Assembly (NCBI RefSeq): GCF_024198255.1
Contig: NZ_JAJVKW010000001.1
Location: 682,001-746,000 of the forward strand
Direction of reading: 5' to 3'
DNA from: Myxococcus guangdongensis
GTDB lineage: Bacteria; Myxococcota; Myxococcia; Myxococcales; Myxococcaceae
Length of the DNA: 64,000 bases
Positions 18,416 to 26,924 of the stretch are shown here, piece after piece. Numbering within the stretch: position 1 is the stretch's first letter; every line of letters starts with the position of its first letter. The notes beneath the pieces are model-generated. The model worked only from the letters and a program-made list of their open reading frames with translations. It was not told where the DNA came from and made no database searches. Made by a program: the position numbers and the translations under genes.

Positions 18416-19327
18416 TCAGCAGGGAGCGGGCCCAGGGCCGTGAGGGTGGCCGATTCCCACGAAGGTCCGGAAGAAGCGCTCGGGGTCCATGGCCACCGAG
18501 ATGAACGTCCGGGTTCCTTGTGCCAGCTCGGAGCCCCACTCCCCACGCTCGCGCACCACGTCCACCTCTGCCCAGGTGACGATTCCCGGGTCGATGGCCG
18601 CGCATGCGGCAAGCGGGTCGTGCAGGAGCTTGCCTTCGGGCCGGTGCGCCAGGTAGCGCTCCATGGCCTCGAAGATGAGCGCCAGCCCGGGCGTCGCGGA
18701 GGCGTGGGGCCTCATGCGCTCGTGGAAGGCGCCGTCGTAGGCCAGTCCATGGGTGACGTTCTTGGACACCAGCTCGCGGCGCCCCACCCGGTCCGAGGAC
18801 AGGGCCAGCAGCGCGCCCTTGGGGTCTCCGTTGAAGTTGAAGGTCGGGCAGGTGCGCAGGCCCGCGAACTTGGGCAGCCGATGCTCCGGAGGCACCACGT
18901 TGTCGCCCGCGAAGCCGCCCTGCGCCACCCACCGGTGCAGGTGGACGTCCGGGTGGTGCTCCAGGAGCAGCCGCAGGTTCTGGAGCGGCGCGCCCGTCAA
19001 CAGCGTCGCCTGGGGAAACCGTCTGAGCGTGCGTGCCAGCACCTCGTGCGCCAGGGCATCCGGCGCGGCGGGAGGCAGGGGGCCCAGCCACTTCGTGTGG
19101 AAGGAGGAGAGGCTCTCCTTCTCCGACGCCGGATTGCGCGCGCCCACCGGCACGTCACTCCGGCCAGCACGCGCGAGCAGGTGTCTCACCATTCCCACCT
19201 GGGCGAGCGTGCCCGGCGTCACGGTCACCGCCCTCAGGGTGACGGCGGGGTGCGTGGCCAACAGGCAGAGGGTGAGCGCGTCGTCGGGGTCGCTCGTCTC
19301 CATGTCGAAAAGGATGTCCAAGGCCAT
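18416..19327 (-). CDS. Nucleoside hydrolase (inosine-uridine-preferring family), variant motif
   Basis: 303 residues; ATG 19327 follows GGAG at 8 bases. The family cleaves the N-glycosidic bond of ribonucleosides with a Ca2+ held by Asp residues. The N terminus here is FDMETSDPDD (Asp8, Glu10, Asp15, Asp16) instead of the classical DTDPGxDD, one residue longer and with Glu in place of the second Asp. The C-terminal LLHDPLAAC supplies the conserved His-Asp (LHDP). No signal peptide, so cytosolic. Likely nucleoside salvage or a related ribosyl hydrolysis; the altered motif makes substrate prediction unsafe. It lies 260 bases upstream of the glycoside hydrolase on the same strand. Confidence 0.88.
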   Translation of the reverse strand: MALDILFDMETSDPDDALTLCLLATHPAVTLRAVTVTPGTLAQVGMVRHLLARAGRSDVPVGARNPASEKESLSSFHTKWLGPLPPAAPDALAHEVLARTLRRFPQATLLTGAPLQNLRLLLEHHPDVHLHRWVAQGGFAGDNVVPPEHRLPKFAGLRTCPTFNFNGDPKGALLALSSDRVGRRELVSKNVTHGLAYDGAFHERMRPHASATPGLALIFEAMERYLAHRPEGKLLHDPLAACAAIDPGIVTWAEVDVVRERGEWGSELAQGTRTFISVAMDPERFFRTFVGIGHPHGPGPAPC

Positions 19328-19795
19328 GAGTGACTCCGGGGGGTGTGGCCTCCTCGTCAAATCACGTCAGTGACGGGAGGTGGGGACGACGGATGAGAGG
19401 TTCACCCGTGCGTCCCGCCTGACGCCCTGCGTGACGAAGTCCTGAACGGCTCGGGCAAGATTCGCGGCGAGCAGCCCCAACAGGGCCCGACGGAGGGCTG
19501 CTCATGGGCCTGGGCGAGCAGGTCCTCTCGCTCCACCCGGTTGCGATGTTCAGGGACGCCATCGTCGCCATCCGATTGGCAGTGGGGTCCCCGCATGCAG
19601 CCCCGCAGACAGCGGGGCCCGCCTGGGTTCCCTGGCGCATACCACCAGAATGCCACAGCCCGACTGTCTGATGTCTGCCGTTCGGGCCGACTCGTTTGTG
19701 TTCATCGATTTCGTCTCTTAGGCATGGCGTGCCGGATTTGTCTGAAGGTCTGGCGGCGCCCGCGGGCGTCCTCACGTCCAAAGAAAGGCATGACC
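19328..19795. other. Divergent intergenic region with two stable hairpins
   Basis: 468 bases between the nucleoside hydrolase and the small lipoprotein. GAGCAGCCC (19469-19477) pairs perfectly with 19495-19503, and GCCCCGC (19600-19606) pairs with 19612-19618. No convincing gene is present. It may be a structured 5' leader, a non-coding RNA or just promoter DNA. A plus-strand frame opens at 19541 and runs into the lipoprotein gene, but its upstream part has no start signal or recognisable sequence. Confidence 0.4.
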
Positions 19796-20125
19796 ATGAA
19801 GAAGCTCATCCTGGGAATGTTCCTGGCAACGCTGCCGCTCGTCGGCTGCGGCACCGAGGAGGCGAACCTCCCGGAGACCGGGCAGGTGATGACCACCGAG
19901 GATGGCCGCGAGCTGGTCATCGAGCAGCGGTCGGCCGAGCCGGGAGAGGAGGCTCCGGACGTCGATGCCGCGAACGTGAGCGTGGCCGAGGACAGTCTCG
20001 CCTGTTGGGTGGTGCTCAATTATTGCCGGCACCCGGATACGGGACGGCCTCATTGCACCGCCACCGGCTGCACGGTCGCCGAGGCCATCAAGCATTGTCA
20101 GGCGCTCATCAAGAAGACCTGCTGA
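19796..20125 (+). CDS. Small Cys-rich lipoprotein
   Basis: 109 residues; ATG 19796 is 7 bases after AAAGG (an ATG at 19790 is possible). The signal peptide ends in a perfect lipobox, LVGC. An acidic linker of about 60 residues leads to a compact C-terminal domain with six cysteines (CWVVLNYCRHPDTGRPHC, TGCTVAEAIKHC, KKTC), enough for three disulfides. The final helix is amphipathic. I do not recognise the family. The short, disulfide-dense tail attached to a lipid anchor resembles many orphan myxobacterial surface lipoproteins. A strong hairpin follows the gene. Confidence 0.8.
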   Translation: MKKLILGMFLATLPLVGCGTEEANLPETGQVMTTEDGRELVIEQRSAEPGEEAPDVDAANVSVAEDSLACWVVLNYCRHPDTGRPHCTATGCTVAEAIKHCQALIKKTC

Positions 20126-20148
20126 GCCTTCACCGCGGGCCACGCGCA

Positions 20149-20176
20149 GGACCTCTCGGCCTCGGCCGGGAGGTCC
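20149..20176 (+). terminator. Terminator-like hairpin after the small lipoprotein
   Basis: Arms 20149-20161 and 20164-20176 can form a 13-pair stem with one G-U pair (GGACCTCTCGGCC / GGCCGGGAGGTCC); the innermost pairs must open for a loop. It lies 23 bases after the stop. No U-tract. Confidence 0.6.
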
Positions 20177-20293
20177 GGGCGTCCCCTTCACGTACGCCAA
20201 GACCCGCCACCTGCCTCCACACCTCACGCAGGCGAACACGTCGAAGTCGAACATCCTCCTGAGCCCTGGAGTGCAGGGACAGCCTCCGGGGAC

Positions 20294-21490
20294 TCAGGGG
20301 CGTCCCGCGCGCTCCAGGAGCGGCTCGAGCACCGCGGCCAGGTCTCCCATCACGTTGATGTTCCCCGTGACGTAGCGACGTGTCTCGGGGAGGTAGAGCA
20401 TGAAGCTCTGGTAGCCCGCGGTGGTGCCCAGGTGGCCAAGGGCGATGACGCCCCGGGACTCGAGCCGCATCACGCCGAGCCCGTAGCCCACCAGCCGTGA
20501 CTCGGGCTCGGGCGCGAACTGGAACGCGAGCATGGACTCCAGCGTCTGCTCGCGCTCGAAGAGGGCCCCCGTGCGCAGCTTCTTCCAGAAGGTGAGGAGG
20601 TCGGAGACGGTGGTCTCCAGCGCATGGCCACCGGAGGCGCCGGCCATGGACGGGTCGACGACGGTCAGGTCGGCCATCTCCTCCTCGATGGGGACATAAC
20701 CACGTGCACAGGGCGCGGGGCAGGACAGGTCTCCCGGCTCGGGCAGGCGGGTGTGCGTGAGGCCCGCGCGCTCGATGACGCGCTCACGGACCACCTCACG
20801 CCAGCCGCGCCCCTCCACGGCGGAGAGGATTTCGCCGAGGAGCACGTAGTTGGTGTTCGAGTAGCCATACTGGGAGCCGGGAGGAAATCCCGAAGGCTGT
20901 GCGCCGGAGAGACCGAGAATCTCCTCGAGCGACCAGACGTGCTCCGGGTCCATGACGATGGCCATGTTCGTCTCGTCAGTGACCCACTCCGGGATGCCCG
21001 AGCGGTGCGCGAGCAGCATGGCCACGGTGATGGAGGACGCGTTCGCGATGCGCTCCGTCACGCTCGCGGGCAGCTGCTCCGTCAACGTGTCCCCCAGGGT
21101 GAGCCTGCCCTGTTCGACGGACTGGAGCACTGCGGTGGCGACGAAGGTCTTCATGATGCTGCCCGCGCGGAAGCGGTGCTGCGCGGACATGGGCTGGTGG
21201 CCGGGGACATCACTGACACCGGCGGCGCCCAACCAAGTCGAGCCTTCGTCGGAGGCGACGGCCAACGAGATGCCAGGCGTCAGCCCCTGGGCGACGGAGT
21301 CCTCCATGAGGACCTGGAGGTCGGCGTGCAGCGTCGAGGGCTCCTCGTCGTCATTGCAAGCCGTGACGGCGCTGGTCAGCGAGAAGAGCAGGAAGAAGGA
21401 GAGCGAAGAGAACCGTGGCCGCGAACAGGCCCCGTGGTGCGCCAGTGAGGCACCACGGGGGACGTCCGTACTCCGGGAGTGGATGTTCAT
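20294..21490 (-). CDS. Serine hydrolase lipoprotein, beta-lactamase/class C PBP fold
   Basis: 398 residues. A signal peptide ends in the lipobox VTAC. All three active-site elements of the class C beta-lactamase/D-alanyl-D-alanine carboxypeptidase superfamily are visible: SIMK (Ser111, Lys114), YSNTN (Tyr-x-Asn) and HLGTTAG (HxG in place of KTG). Proteins with HxG are mostly esterases, D-aminopeptidases or peptidases rather than true beta-lactamases. The frame stays open upstream of ATG 21490 and no ribosome binding site is seen, so the start rests on the position of the signal peptide. It is divergent from the VCBS-repeat gene. Confidence 0.9.
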   Translation of the reverse strand: MNIHSRSTDVPRGASLAHHGACSRPRFSSLSFFLLFSLTSAVTACNDDEEPSTLHADLQVLMEDSVAQGLTPGISLAVASDEGSTWLGAAGVSDVPGHQPMSAQHRFRAGSIMKTFVATAVLQSVEQGRLTLGDTLTEQLPASVTERIANASSITVAMLLAHRSGIPEWVTDETNMAIVMDPEHVWSLEEILGLSGAQPSGFPPGSQYGYSNTNYVLLGEILSAVEGRGWREVVRERVIERAGLTHTRLPEPGDLSCPAPCARGYVPIEEEMADLTVVDPSMAGASGGHALETTVSDLLTFWKKLRTGALFEREQTLESMLAFQFAPEPESRLVGYGLGVMRLESRGVIALGHLGTTAGYQSFMLYLPETRRYVTGNINVMGDLAAVLEPLLERAGRP

Positions 21491-21692
21491 GCACAAGGAA
21501 CACCGCGCCCCACCGACAGTGTCACCCCTCACGTGTAACCGGACTCGCCACAGTCCGAACACACCGTGTGTCCCGGAAGGTGACAACACAGCGGGTCCGC
21601 GCTTCGCATCCCGAGTGCACATGCAATGGCATACCGGGTGCTTGGTGCCGCGAGCCCCGCGCCCGCGCGGGACTTTCCCCCGAGGCTCCCCC

Positions 21693-23159
21693 ATGAAACG
21701 GTTTGCCACTCCGCTGCTCCGGCTGTGCACGCTCGTGTTCGCGCTGACGCTCGCGCTCCCCGGTATCTCACAAGCCGCGCTGGTGTCGTTCTGCTCGGAC
21801 ACACTCGGCCAGCCCGGTTCGAATGTCATCTCCTACAAGGGAACGTACTCGGGTGGGCTGGCCAGCGGTCTCTACAAAATCACCGTGTCACAGTCCGGTA
21901 CCTTCACCCTGCTGAACCTCCTGGGCACGTGGGATGGGTACATCGTCGGCGCGTACCAGAACATCACCGGCCCGGGGAGCATCGGCCTCAGTGGAATCAT
22001 CCCCTCGGGCACCCCGCCCGGACTGACGGCCACCGTGACGTACTCCATCCACAACACCCTGGGCCAGTTGGTGGACCAGAGCTCGACCCGGGTCATCGCC
22101 GGCGGACAGAGCCCCGGCTGGACCTGGGCCTGGACGGCGCCGTGGGGCCAGGGCGGCGTCGAGACCTATGCGAAGCATTATGTCGGTGACTTCGATGGCG
22201 ACGGCGCCGAGGACATCCTCGGCGTGGCCACCAATGGCTGGATGACGATGTTCCACTTCCGCAATGGCACCTGGCAGTGGGGCTGGAGCAACAACGGATC
22301 TCCCAGCGCCGGCGGCGGCATCTACGACTATCGCAACAACCTGGTCATCGGCGACTTCGACGGGGACGGCAAGGACGAGGCGCTGGGCGTCACCTCCTGG
22401 GTGACGCTGTTCCACTTCGACAACGGCACCTGGAACTGGGGCTGGAGCAACTACGGCAGCACGTCCGACCAGCTCCACGCCCACTCCACCGGCGGCGGCT
22501 ACCTGCTCTCCGGCAACTTCGACCTGGCGGCTCCCGCCCAGAAGGATGAGCTCGTCGGCGTGAGCGCGAGCGGGTGGATCACCCTCTTCCGCCTCAACGC
22601 GGCGGGCACCGGCTGGGATTGGCTGTGGAGCACCCACGGCAACACGGCGCATGGCCTGTACGGCTACCGCCACAACCTGCGCAACGGCGGCGACACCAAC
22701 GGTGACGGCAAGGAGGAGCTGCTGGGGCTCTCCAGCTGGGCGACGAACTTCTCCTACGTGAACGGCGACTTCGCCTGGGGCTGGAGCACCTACGGCGCCA
22801 ACCACATCGGCGGCTTCGGGTACCCGCTGGGCGCCAGTGACGCGCTGCTGACGGGCAACATCGACGCGGATGCCAAGGACGAGTGGTTCTTCATCCAGAG
22901 CGGCCCGTCCGCCTCCTGGGCCGCCACCGAGGACTGGACCGGCGGCAACTTCGGCTGGAACTGGTCCAACCACAACACCAGCCCCGTGGCGGACTTCATC
23001 GGTGACTGGCCGCTCGCGAACTACGGCGGGAGTGATGCCAGCTACCTGCTGGTCCGTGCCGTCGCCGGACAGCCCAAGTACCTGGTCGCGCGCCGCACCC
23101 TCTGCGGCCAGCCGAACATGAAGATGTACCGGGTGTCGAACCTGGCGGCCAACTACTGA
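21693..23159 (+). CDS. Secreted VCBS/FG-GAP repeat protein
   Basis: 488 residues. The signal peptide cuts near SQA-A. An N-terminal ~130-residue region is of unknown type. About five repeats of 60-70 residues follow, each with a Ca-binding-like loop and a WxWGWSN strand: VGDFDGDGAEDILGV, IGDFDGDGKDEALGV, GGDTNGDGKEELLGL, TGNIDADAKDEWFF. This is the FG-GAP/VCBS propeller pattern, probably calcium-stabilised, found in adhesins and lectins. No catalytic residues are recognised. It may bind sugars or surface partners. No clear ribosome binding site precedes the ATG. Confidence 0.85.
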   Translation: MKRFATPLLRLCTLVFALTLALPGISQAALVSFCSDTLGQPGSNVISYKGTYSGGLASGLYKITVSQSGTFTLLNLLGTWDGYIVGAYQNITGPGSIGLSGIIPSGTPPGLTATVTYSIHNTLGQLVDQSSTRVIAGGQSPGWTWAWTAPWGQGGVETYAKHYVGDFDGDGAEDILGVATNGWMTMFHFRNGTWQWGWSNNGSPSAGGGIYDYRNNLVIGDFDGDGKDEALGVTSWVTLFHFDNGTWNWGWSNYGSTSDQLHAHSTGGGYLLSGNFDLAAPAQKDELVGVSASGWITLFRLNAAGTGWDWLWSTHGNTAHGLYGYRHNLRNGGDTNGDGKEELLGLSSWATNFSYVNGDFAWGWSTYGANHIGGFGYPLGASDALLTGNIDADAKDEWFFIQSGPSASWAATEDWTGGNFGWNWSNHNTSPVADFIGDWPLANYGGSDASYLLVRAVAGQPKYLVARRTLCGQPNMKMYRVSNLAANY

Positions 23160-23178
23160 GCCTGACGCGGGGCTCCAA

Positions 23179-23205
23179 GGCCTCCTCCGCGTCATGGAGG
23201 AGGCC
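23179..23205 (+). terminator. Terminator-like hairpin after the VCBS gene
   Basis: GGCCTCCTCC (23179-23188) pairs perfectly with 23196-23205 around a 7-base loop, 20 bases after the stop. No U-tract. Confidence 0.65.
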
Positions 23206-23307
23206 GGCGTCGCGCGAGCGCCGGTGAGGGGAATTCCGGGCGAGTTCCGTTCCAGGCCAAGGGACGAGCCCATTCCGGGCGCCTTCCCCCAGAAGGAGCT
23301 TCCGTCC

Positions 23308-24891
23308 ATGTCGCCGATTCCATCCCGGCGTCTCGCGCTCGTGTGTCTTTCATTGGTGGCCGCCACCGCCTGCATGACCGGCCCGCACAACGGCACCACC
23401 ACCGGGGACCCGGTGATTGGCGAGACCTTCCTGTTCGAGGGCTACTACCCCGAACCGAACATCCCCATCTCGCTCCAGGTCATGAACAATCCAGGCCTGG
23501 ACCCGACCCTGGACTCCAACTGGTCCCAGTTCGCCACGGCCACCACGGTCACCACCCCCACCCCGTTCAACAGCACGGATCCGCTCTTCCACTGGAGCGT
23601 CACCGCAGCGCCGGTGCCGCACATCGGCTTCTCGCTGCGCTGGTCCACCGGCGGCCTGGTGAAGGTGCGCGCGGTGGCCAAGGACCCGGACGGCGACACG
23701 ACGCTCTACACCTTCGACGACATCACCTACCCGGGCTGCTTCGCCGACAACGTCAACCAGCCCTGGAACGTGCTCGGCACCGAGTGCCAGGGCGTGGGCC
23801 TCAACCGCTCCGCCCTGGTCTCCACCCGCAACAGCCCCGTCGACGCGGCCCCGGGCGCGCGGACGGTGTTCCTGGGCAAGAAGCAGAGCAATCTCCCCAG
23901 CCAGGCCGCGGAGGAGGCGGAGACGCTGCAGTACTACGCGCAGATCCAGGCACCCGCGACGCTCGCCGCCTTCCGCACGAAGTTCGGCTTCCCCAACAGC
24001 GAGGTGACCGCGACCTACTACAACGACGGTGACCTGGGCATCGGCCGGGAGATGCACTGCCGCTCCTTCACCGTGCCGTCGCAGCCCAACGGCGTCGCCT
24101 GCTACGTGAGCAACTACGCCGACCAGCTCAACGGCGTGCCCGTCTTCGGCGGCAGCTCCGCCATCGCGCTCGCGGACGCGGTGAGCCGGACGAACGAGTT
24201 CGCCACCGTGGCCATGGTCTTCACCCCGCCCGCGAACACCGCCAACAGCGTCCAGTTCATGGTGTACGACGCCCAGGGGGCGCTGGCCCCCAAGGCGCAG
24301 CTCGACAACGCGGCCGACAACACCTTCGTGCCCGGCAACTGCCTGACGTGTCATGGCATCCGGGCGACGTACAACCCGGCCACCAACTCCGTGTCCGGCC
24401 AGGCGAAGTTCCTGCCCTTCGACGTCTTCAGCTTCAGGTACTCCAACGCCCCGGGCTTCACCTACGCCGAGCAGGCCAACGCGCTGCGCTCCCTCAACGA
24501 CCTCATCACCCGGACCTCGCCCACGGCGGCCATCACCGACTTCATCACCGGCCTGTACGCGCCCAAGGCGGTGAGCGACGTGACGGCGATGGCCAACGAC
24601 ACCTACGTGCCCACCCAGTGGAAGCAGACCAAGCAGAAGGGCCTGTCGCTCTACAACGGCGTCGTGAAGCCCTACTGCCGCACCTGCCACATGTCCGCGG
24701 GGGACGGCAGCGCGTTCCTCGACCAGACCACCTTCGAGGCCTACGCGCCCATCATCAAGACGGAGGTCTGCGGCTCGGGCACCACCCGCACCATGCCCCA
24801 GGCGGAGCACGTGATGCGCAAGTTCTGGAAGAGCGGCGCGCGCGCCTACCTGGACCTGGGCCTGGACCTGCAATCCCACTGCAGGCCGTAG
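23308..24891 (+). CDS. Secreted lipoprotein with two c-type heme motifs
   Basis: 527 residues; ATG 23308 is 9 bases after AGAAGGAG. A signal peptide with ATAC suggests lipidation. Two CxxCH heme attachment motifs are visible: CLTCH (Cys345-His349) and CRTCH (Cys457-His461), the second followed by MSAGDGSAF, where the Met could act as axial ligand. The N-terminal ~330 residues have beta-rich character without a family I can name. The layout is that of a diheme, cytochrome-c-like surface electron carrier or peroxidase-type protein, though heme loading is not proven by motifs alone. It ends at a hairpin shared with the convergent PilT-type gene. Confidence 0.85.
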   Translation: MSPIPSRRLALVCLSLVAATACMTGPHNGTTTGDPVIGETFLFEGYYPEPNIPISLQVMNNPGLDPTLDSNWSQFATATTVTTPTPFNSTDPLFHWSVTAAPVPHIGFSLRWSTGGLVKVRAVAKDPDGDTTLYTFDDITYPGCFADNVNQPWNVLGTECQGVGLNRSALVSTRNSPVDAAPGARTVFLGKKQSNLPSQAAEEAETLQYYAQIQAPATLAAFRTKFGFPNSEVTATYYNDGDLGIGREMHCRSFTVPSQPNGVACYVSNYADQLNGVPVFGGSSAIALADAVSRTNEFATVAMVFTPPANTANSVQFMVYDAQGALAPKAQLDNAADNTFVPGNCLTCHGIRATYNPATNSVSGQAKFLPFDVFSFRYSNAPGFTYAEQANALRSLNDLITRTSPTAAITDFITGLYAPKAVSDVTAMANDTYVPTQWKQTKQKGLSLYNGVVKPYCRTCHMSAGDGSAFLDQTTFEAYAPIIKTEVCGSGTTRTMPQAEHVMRKFWKSGARAYLDLGLDLQSHCRP

Positions 24892-24900
24892 CGCCAGGAC

Positions 24901-24939
24901 GGCGGCCTCCTCGGGGAGTCGCCTCCCGCGGAGGCCGCC
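24901..24939. terminator. Bidirectional terminator-like hairpin
   Basis: GGCGGCCTCC (24901-24910) and GGAGGCCGCC (24930-24939) form a perfect 10-bp stem between the convergent diheme lipoprotein and PilT-type genes. Confidence 0.65.
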
Positions 24940-24967
24940 TGACCTGGCCCCCACGGGCGCACGGCCT

Positions 24968-26041
24968 TCAATCGAACTCGAGCGCCCGCTGGAAGTCGGC
25001 GGGGTTGGAGGCCGCGCTCTGCGCCACCTCCAGGGTGATGATGCCCTCGCGGTACAGCTGCGTCAGGTGCTGGTCGAAGGACTGCATGCCGAACATGTCC
25101 CGGCCCTTCTCGATGACGTCCTTGAGCTCGCTGGCGCGGTCATCCCGGATGTACTGCTCCACCGTCTTGGTCTGCACCATGATTTCCAGCGCCACCGTGC
25201 GCCCCTTGCCGCTGGCGCGGGGCAACAGCCGCTGGGAGATGGTCCCCTTGAGGCAGTCCGCCAGGCGCATGCGCACCATGGTCTGCTCCTCGGCGGGGAA
25301 CACCGACACCAGGCGGTTGATGGTGCGCGAGGCGTCGGTGGTGTGCACCGTGGAGAGCACCAGGTGGCCCGTCTCCGAGGCCTTCAGCGCGATGTCGATG
25401 GTCTCCGTGTCGCGCATCTCGCCCACCAGGATGACGTCCGGGTCCTGGCGCAGCGCCGCGCGCAGGGCGATGGCGAAGCCCTTGGTGTCCGGGCCAATCT
25501 CCCGCTGGGAGATGGAGGACTTGATGTTCTTGTAGATGAACTCGATGGGGTCCTCGATGGTGAGGACGTGCAGGTTCTCCGTGCGGTTGATGTGGTCGAT
25601 CATCGACGCCAGCGTGGAGCTCTTGCCCGAGCCCGTCGCGCCCGTCACCAGCACCAGCCCGCGCTCGTTGCCGGCGATCTTCTTGAGCACCTGGGGCAGG
25701 CCCAGCCCGTCGATGGTGGGAATCTCATCCGGGATGATGCGCAGGATGCACGCCAGCGAGCCGCGCTGCCGGTAGATGTTGACGCGGAAGCGCGCCACGC
25801 CCGGCAGGCTGTACGACGCGTCGCACTCCTGCAGCTGGTCGATCTGCGGCTTGATGGCCGGGTCGGAGATGACGTGGATGGCCACCTGACGCGTGTGGTC
25901 CGCGTGGAGCTTCTCCATCTTCAAGGGCCGCAGCAGGCCATTCACCCGGTAGATGGGCGGGTCCCCAGGCCTGAAGTGGATGTCCGATGCGCCGTTCTGT
26001 ACGCCGACCGCCAGGAGCTTGTTCAGTGTTGCCAGGTCCAG
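24968..26041 (-). CDS. pilT-like: PilT-family type IV pilus ATPase, probable CTG start
   Basis: 357 residues if read from CTG 26041. Motifs of PilT/PilU retraction ATPases are all present: Walker A GATGSGKSS (134-142), Asp box LTIEDPIEF, Walker B DVILVGEMRD, His box HLVLSTVHTTDA. The conserved N-terminal PilT motif (NGASDIHFRPGDPPIYR, residues 16-32) lies upstream of the first possible GTG at 25945, and no ATG, GTG or TTG occurs between there and the TAG stop near 26076. GAGAGG sits exactly 7 bases before CTG 26041. A sequencing error is the alternative. It is probably one of several PilT paralogues in the cell, since no other pilus genes are near. Confidence 0.9.
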   Translation of the reverse strand: MDLATLNKLLAVGVQNGASDIHFRPGDPPIYRVNGLLRPLKMEKLHADHTRQVAIHVISDPAIKPQIDQLQECDASYSLPGVARFRVNIYRQRGSLACILRIIPDEIPTIDGLGLPQVLKKIAGNERGLVLVTGATGSGKSSTLASMIDHINRTENLHVLTIEDPIEFIYKNIKSSISQREIGPDTKGFAIALRAALRQDPDVILVGEMRDTETIDIALKASETGHLVLSTVHTTDASRTINRLVSVFPAEEQTMVRMRLADCLKGTISQRLLPRASGKGRTVALEIMVQTKTVEQYIRDDRASELKDVIEKGRDMFGMQSFDQHLTQLYREGIITLEVAQSAASNPADFQRALEFD

Positions 26042-26168
26042 GTGAAGACCTCTCGGATGTGGAAGGCTTTGACTCTAGGCCAACACGCAAACCCTGCCCA
26101 CGGTGGGCAGCGGTGCGCGCCAGACGCCCTTGTCACCGCTGACCCGCCTGGGTTCCAGACGGCACCCG

Positions 26169-26801
26169 TCAGAGTTTGCGCTCCTCGAAGCCCTGCTTGC
26201 GCAGCTTCGCGATGAGCGCGTCCGCCGCGGCGCGGGCTTTCTTCGCGTCCTTGAACTCGGTGCGCTGGCCACGCCCCGGCTCGCCCAGACTTCCCTGGCG
26301 CACCCACAACTCGCGGCCCACCACCGTCACGCCCCGGAAGTCCGTCTCCGCGTCCACGAAGAGCCGCTCCTCGTCGGGGCGCGCGGCCCGCGTCGCCTTC
26401 GCTCGCGACAGCGGACGGATGGACGAGACGGGCTTGACGGCCCACACCTGGTAGCGGACGCGAACCTCCGGCTTCGGGCCGTACTGGAACAGCACGCGCC
26501 AGCGGCCACCACCCGTGGACTCGAAGACGGCCTCACCCCAGCCCTTGAGCCCGGTGGTGGGGGACCTGGGCAGGAACGGCTCCAGCGTCTTCAGGAAGAC
26601 CAGATAGTCGTTCTCCTGCTTCGCATGGCCAATCAGCCGCGTCCCCTCCGGCAACGACAGGTCCAGGTCTCCCCAGGCCGTGCGCCGCACCAGGGCGAGG
26701 TCCAGGAACACGTTGTTGCCCAGCAGGGGCGCGCACTTCCTCCAGAACTCCGCGGAGACGCGCACGTTGCGAGCGCCGACGAGCGTGGTCGATTCACCCA
26801 T
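26169..26801 (-). CDS. Protein with C-terminal WGR-like domain
   Basis: 210 residues without a signal peptide. The last ~65 residues (VVGRELWVRQGSLGEPGRGQ, then KKARAAADALIAKLRKQGFEE) follow the WGR pattern, a Trp-rich module found in poly(ADP-ribose) polymerases and in bacterial MolR-type proteins. The N-terminal part (VRVSAEFWRKCAPLLGNNVF) resembles nothing I can name. Cytoplasmic, perhaps nucleic-acid-binding; the function is unknown. No strong ribosome binding site; ATG 26801 is the only sensible start before the upstream frame loses protein-like character. Confidence 0.7.
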   Translation of the reverse strand: MGESTTLVGARNVRVSAEFWRKCAPLLGNNVFLDLALVRRTAWGDLDLSLPEGTRLIGHAKQENDYLVFLKTLEPFLPRSPTTGLKGWGEAVFESTGGGRWRVLFQYGPKPEVRVRYQVWAVKPVSSIRPLSRAKATRAARPDEERLFVDAETDFRGVTVVGRELWVRQGSLGEPGRGQRTEFKDAKKARAAADALIAKLRKQGFEERKL

Positions 26802-26924
26802 CCCAGCTGCGTAGCACGGCGCCGGTTGATGAACACAGGACATCCCTCTTTCGGGGAGGACTTCAAGGCGCCACCCTTCCCGAATGATTGCCCAGACACG
26901 CCTCCGTGCCCTGGAGTCTTTCGC

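Noticed and set aside
20294-21490. Antibiotic beta-lactamase
   Set aside because: The third motif is HxG, not KTG, and the protein is a lipoprotein of the esterase/peptidase branch; resistance cannot be claimed.
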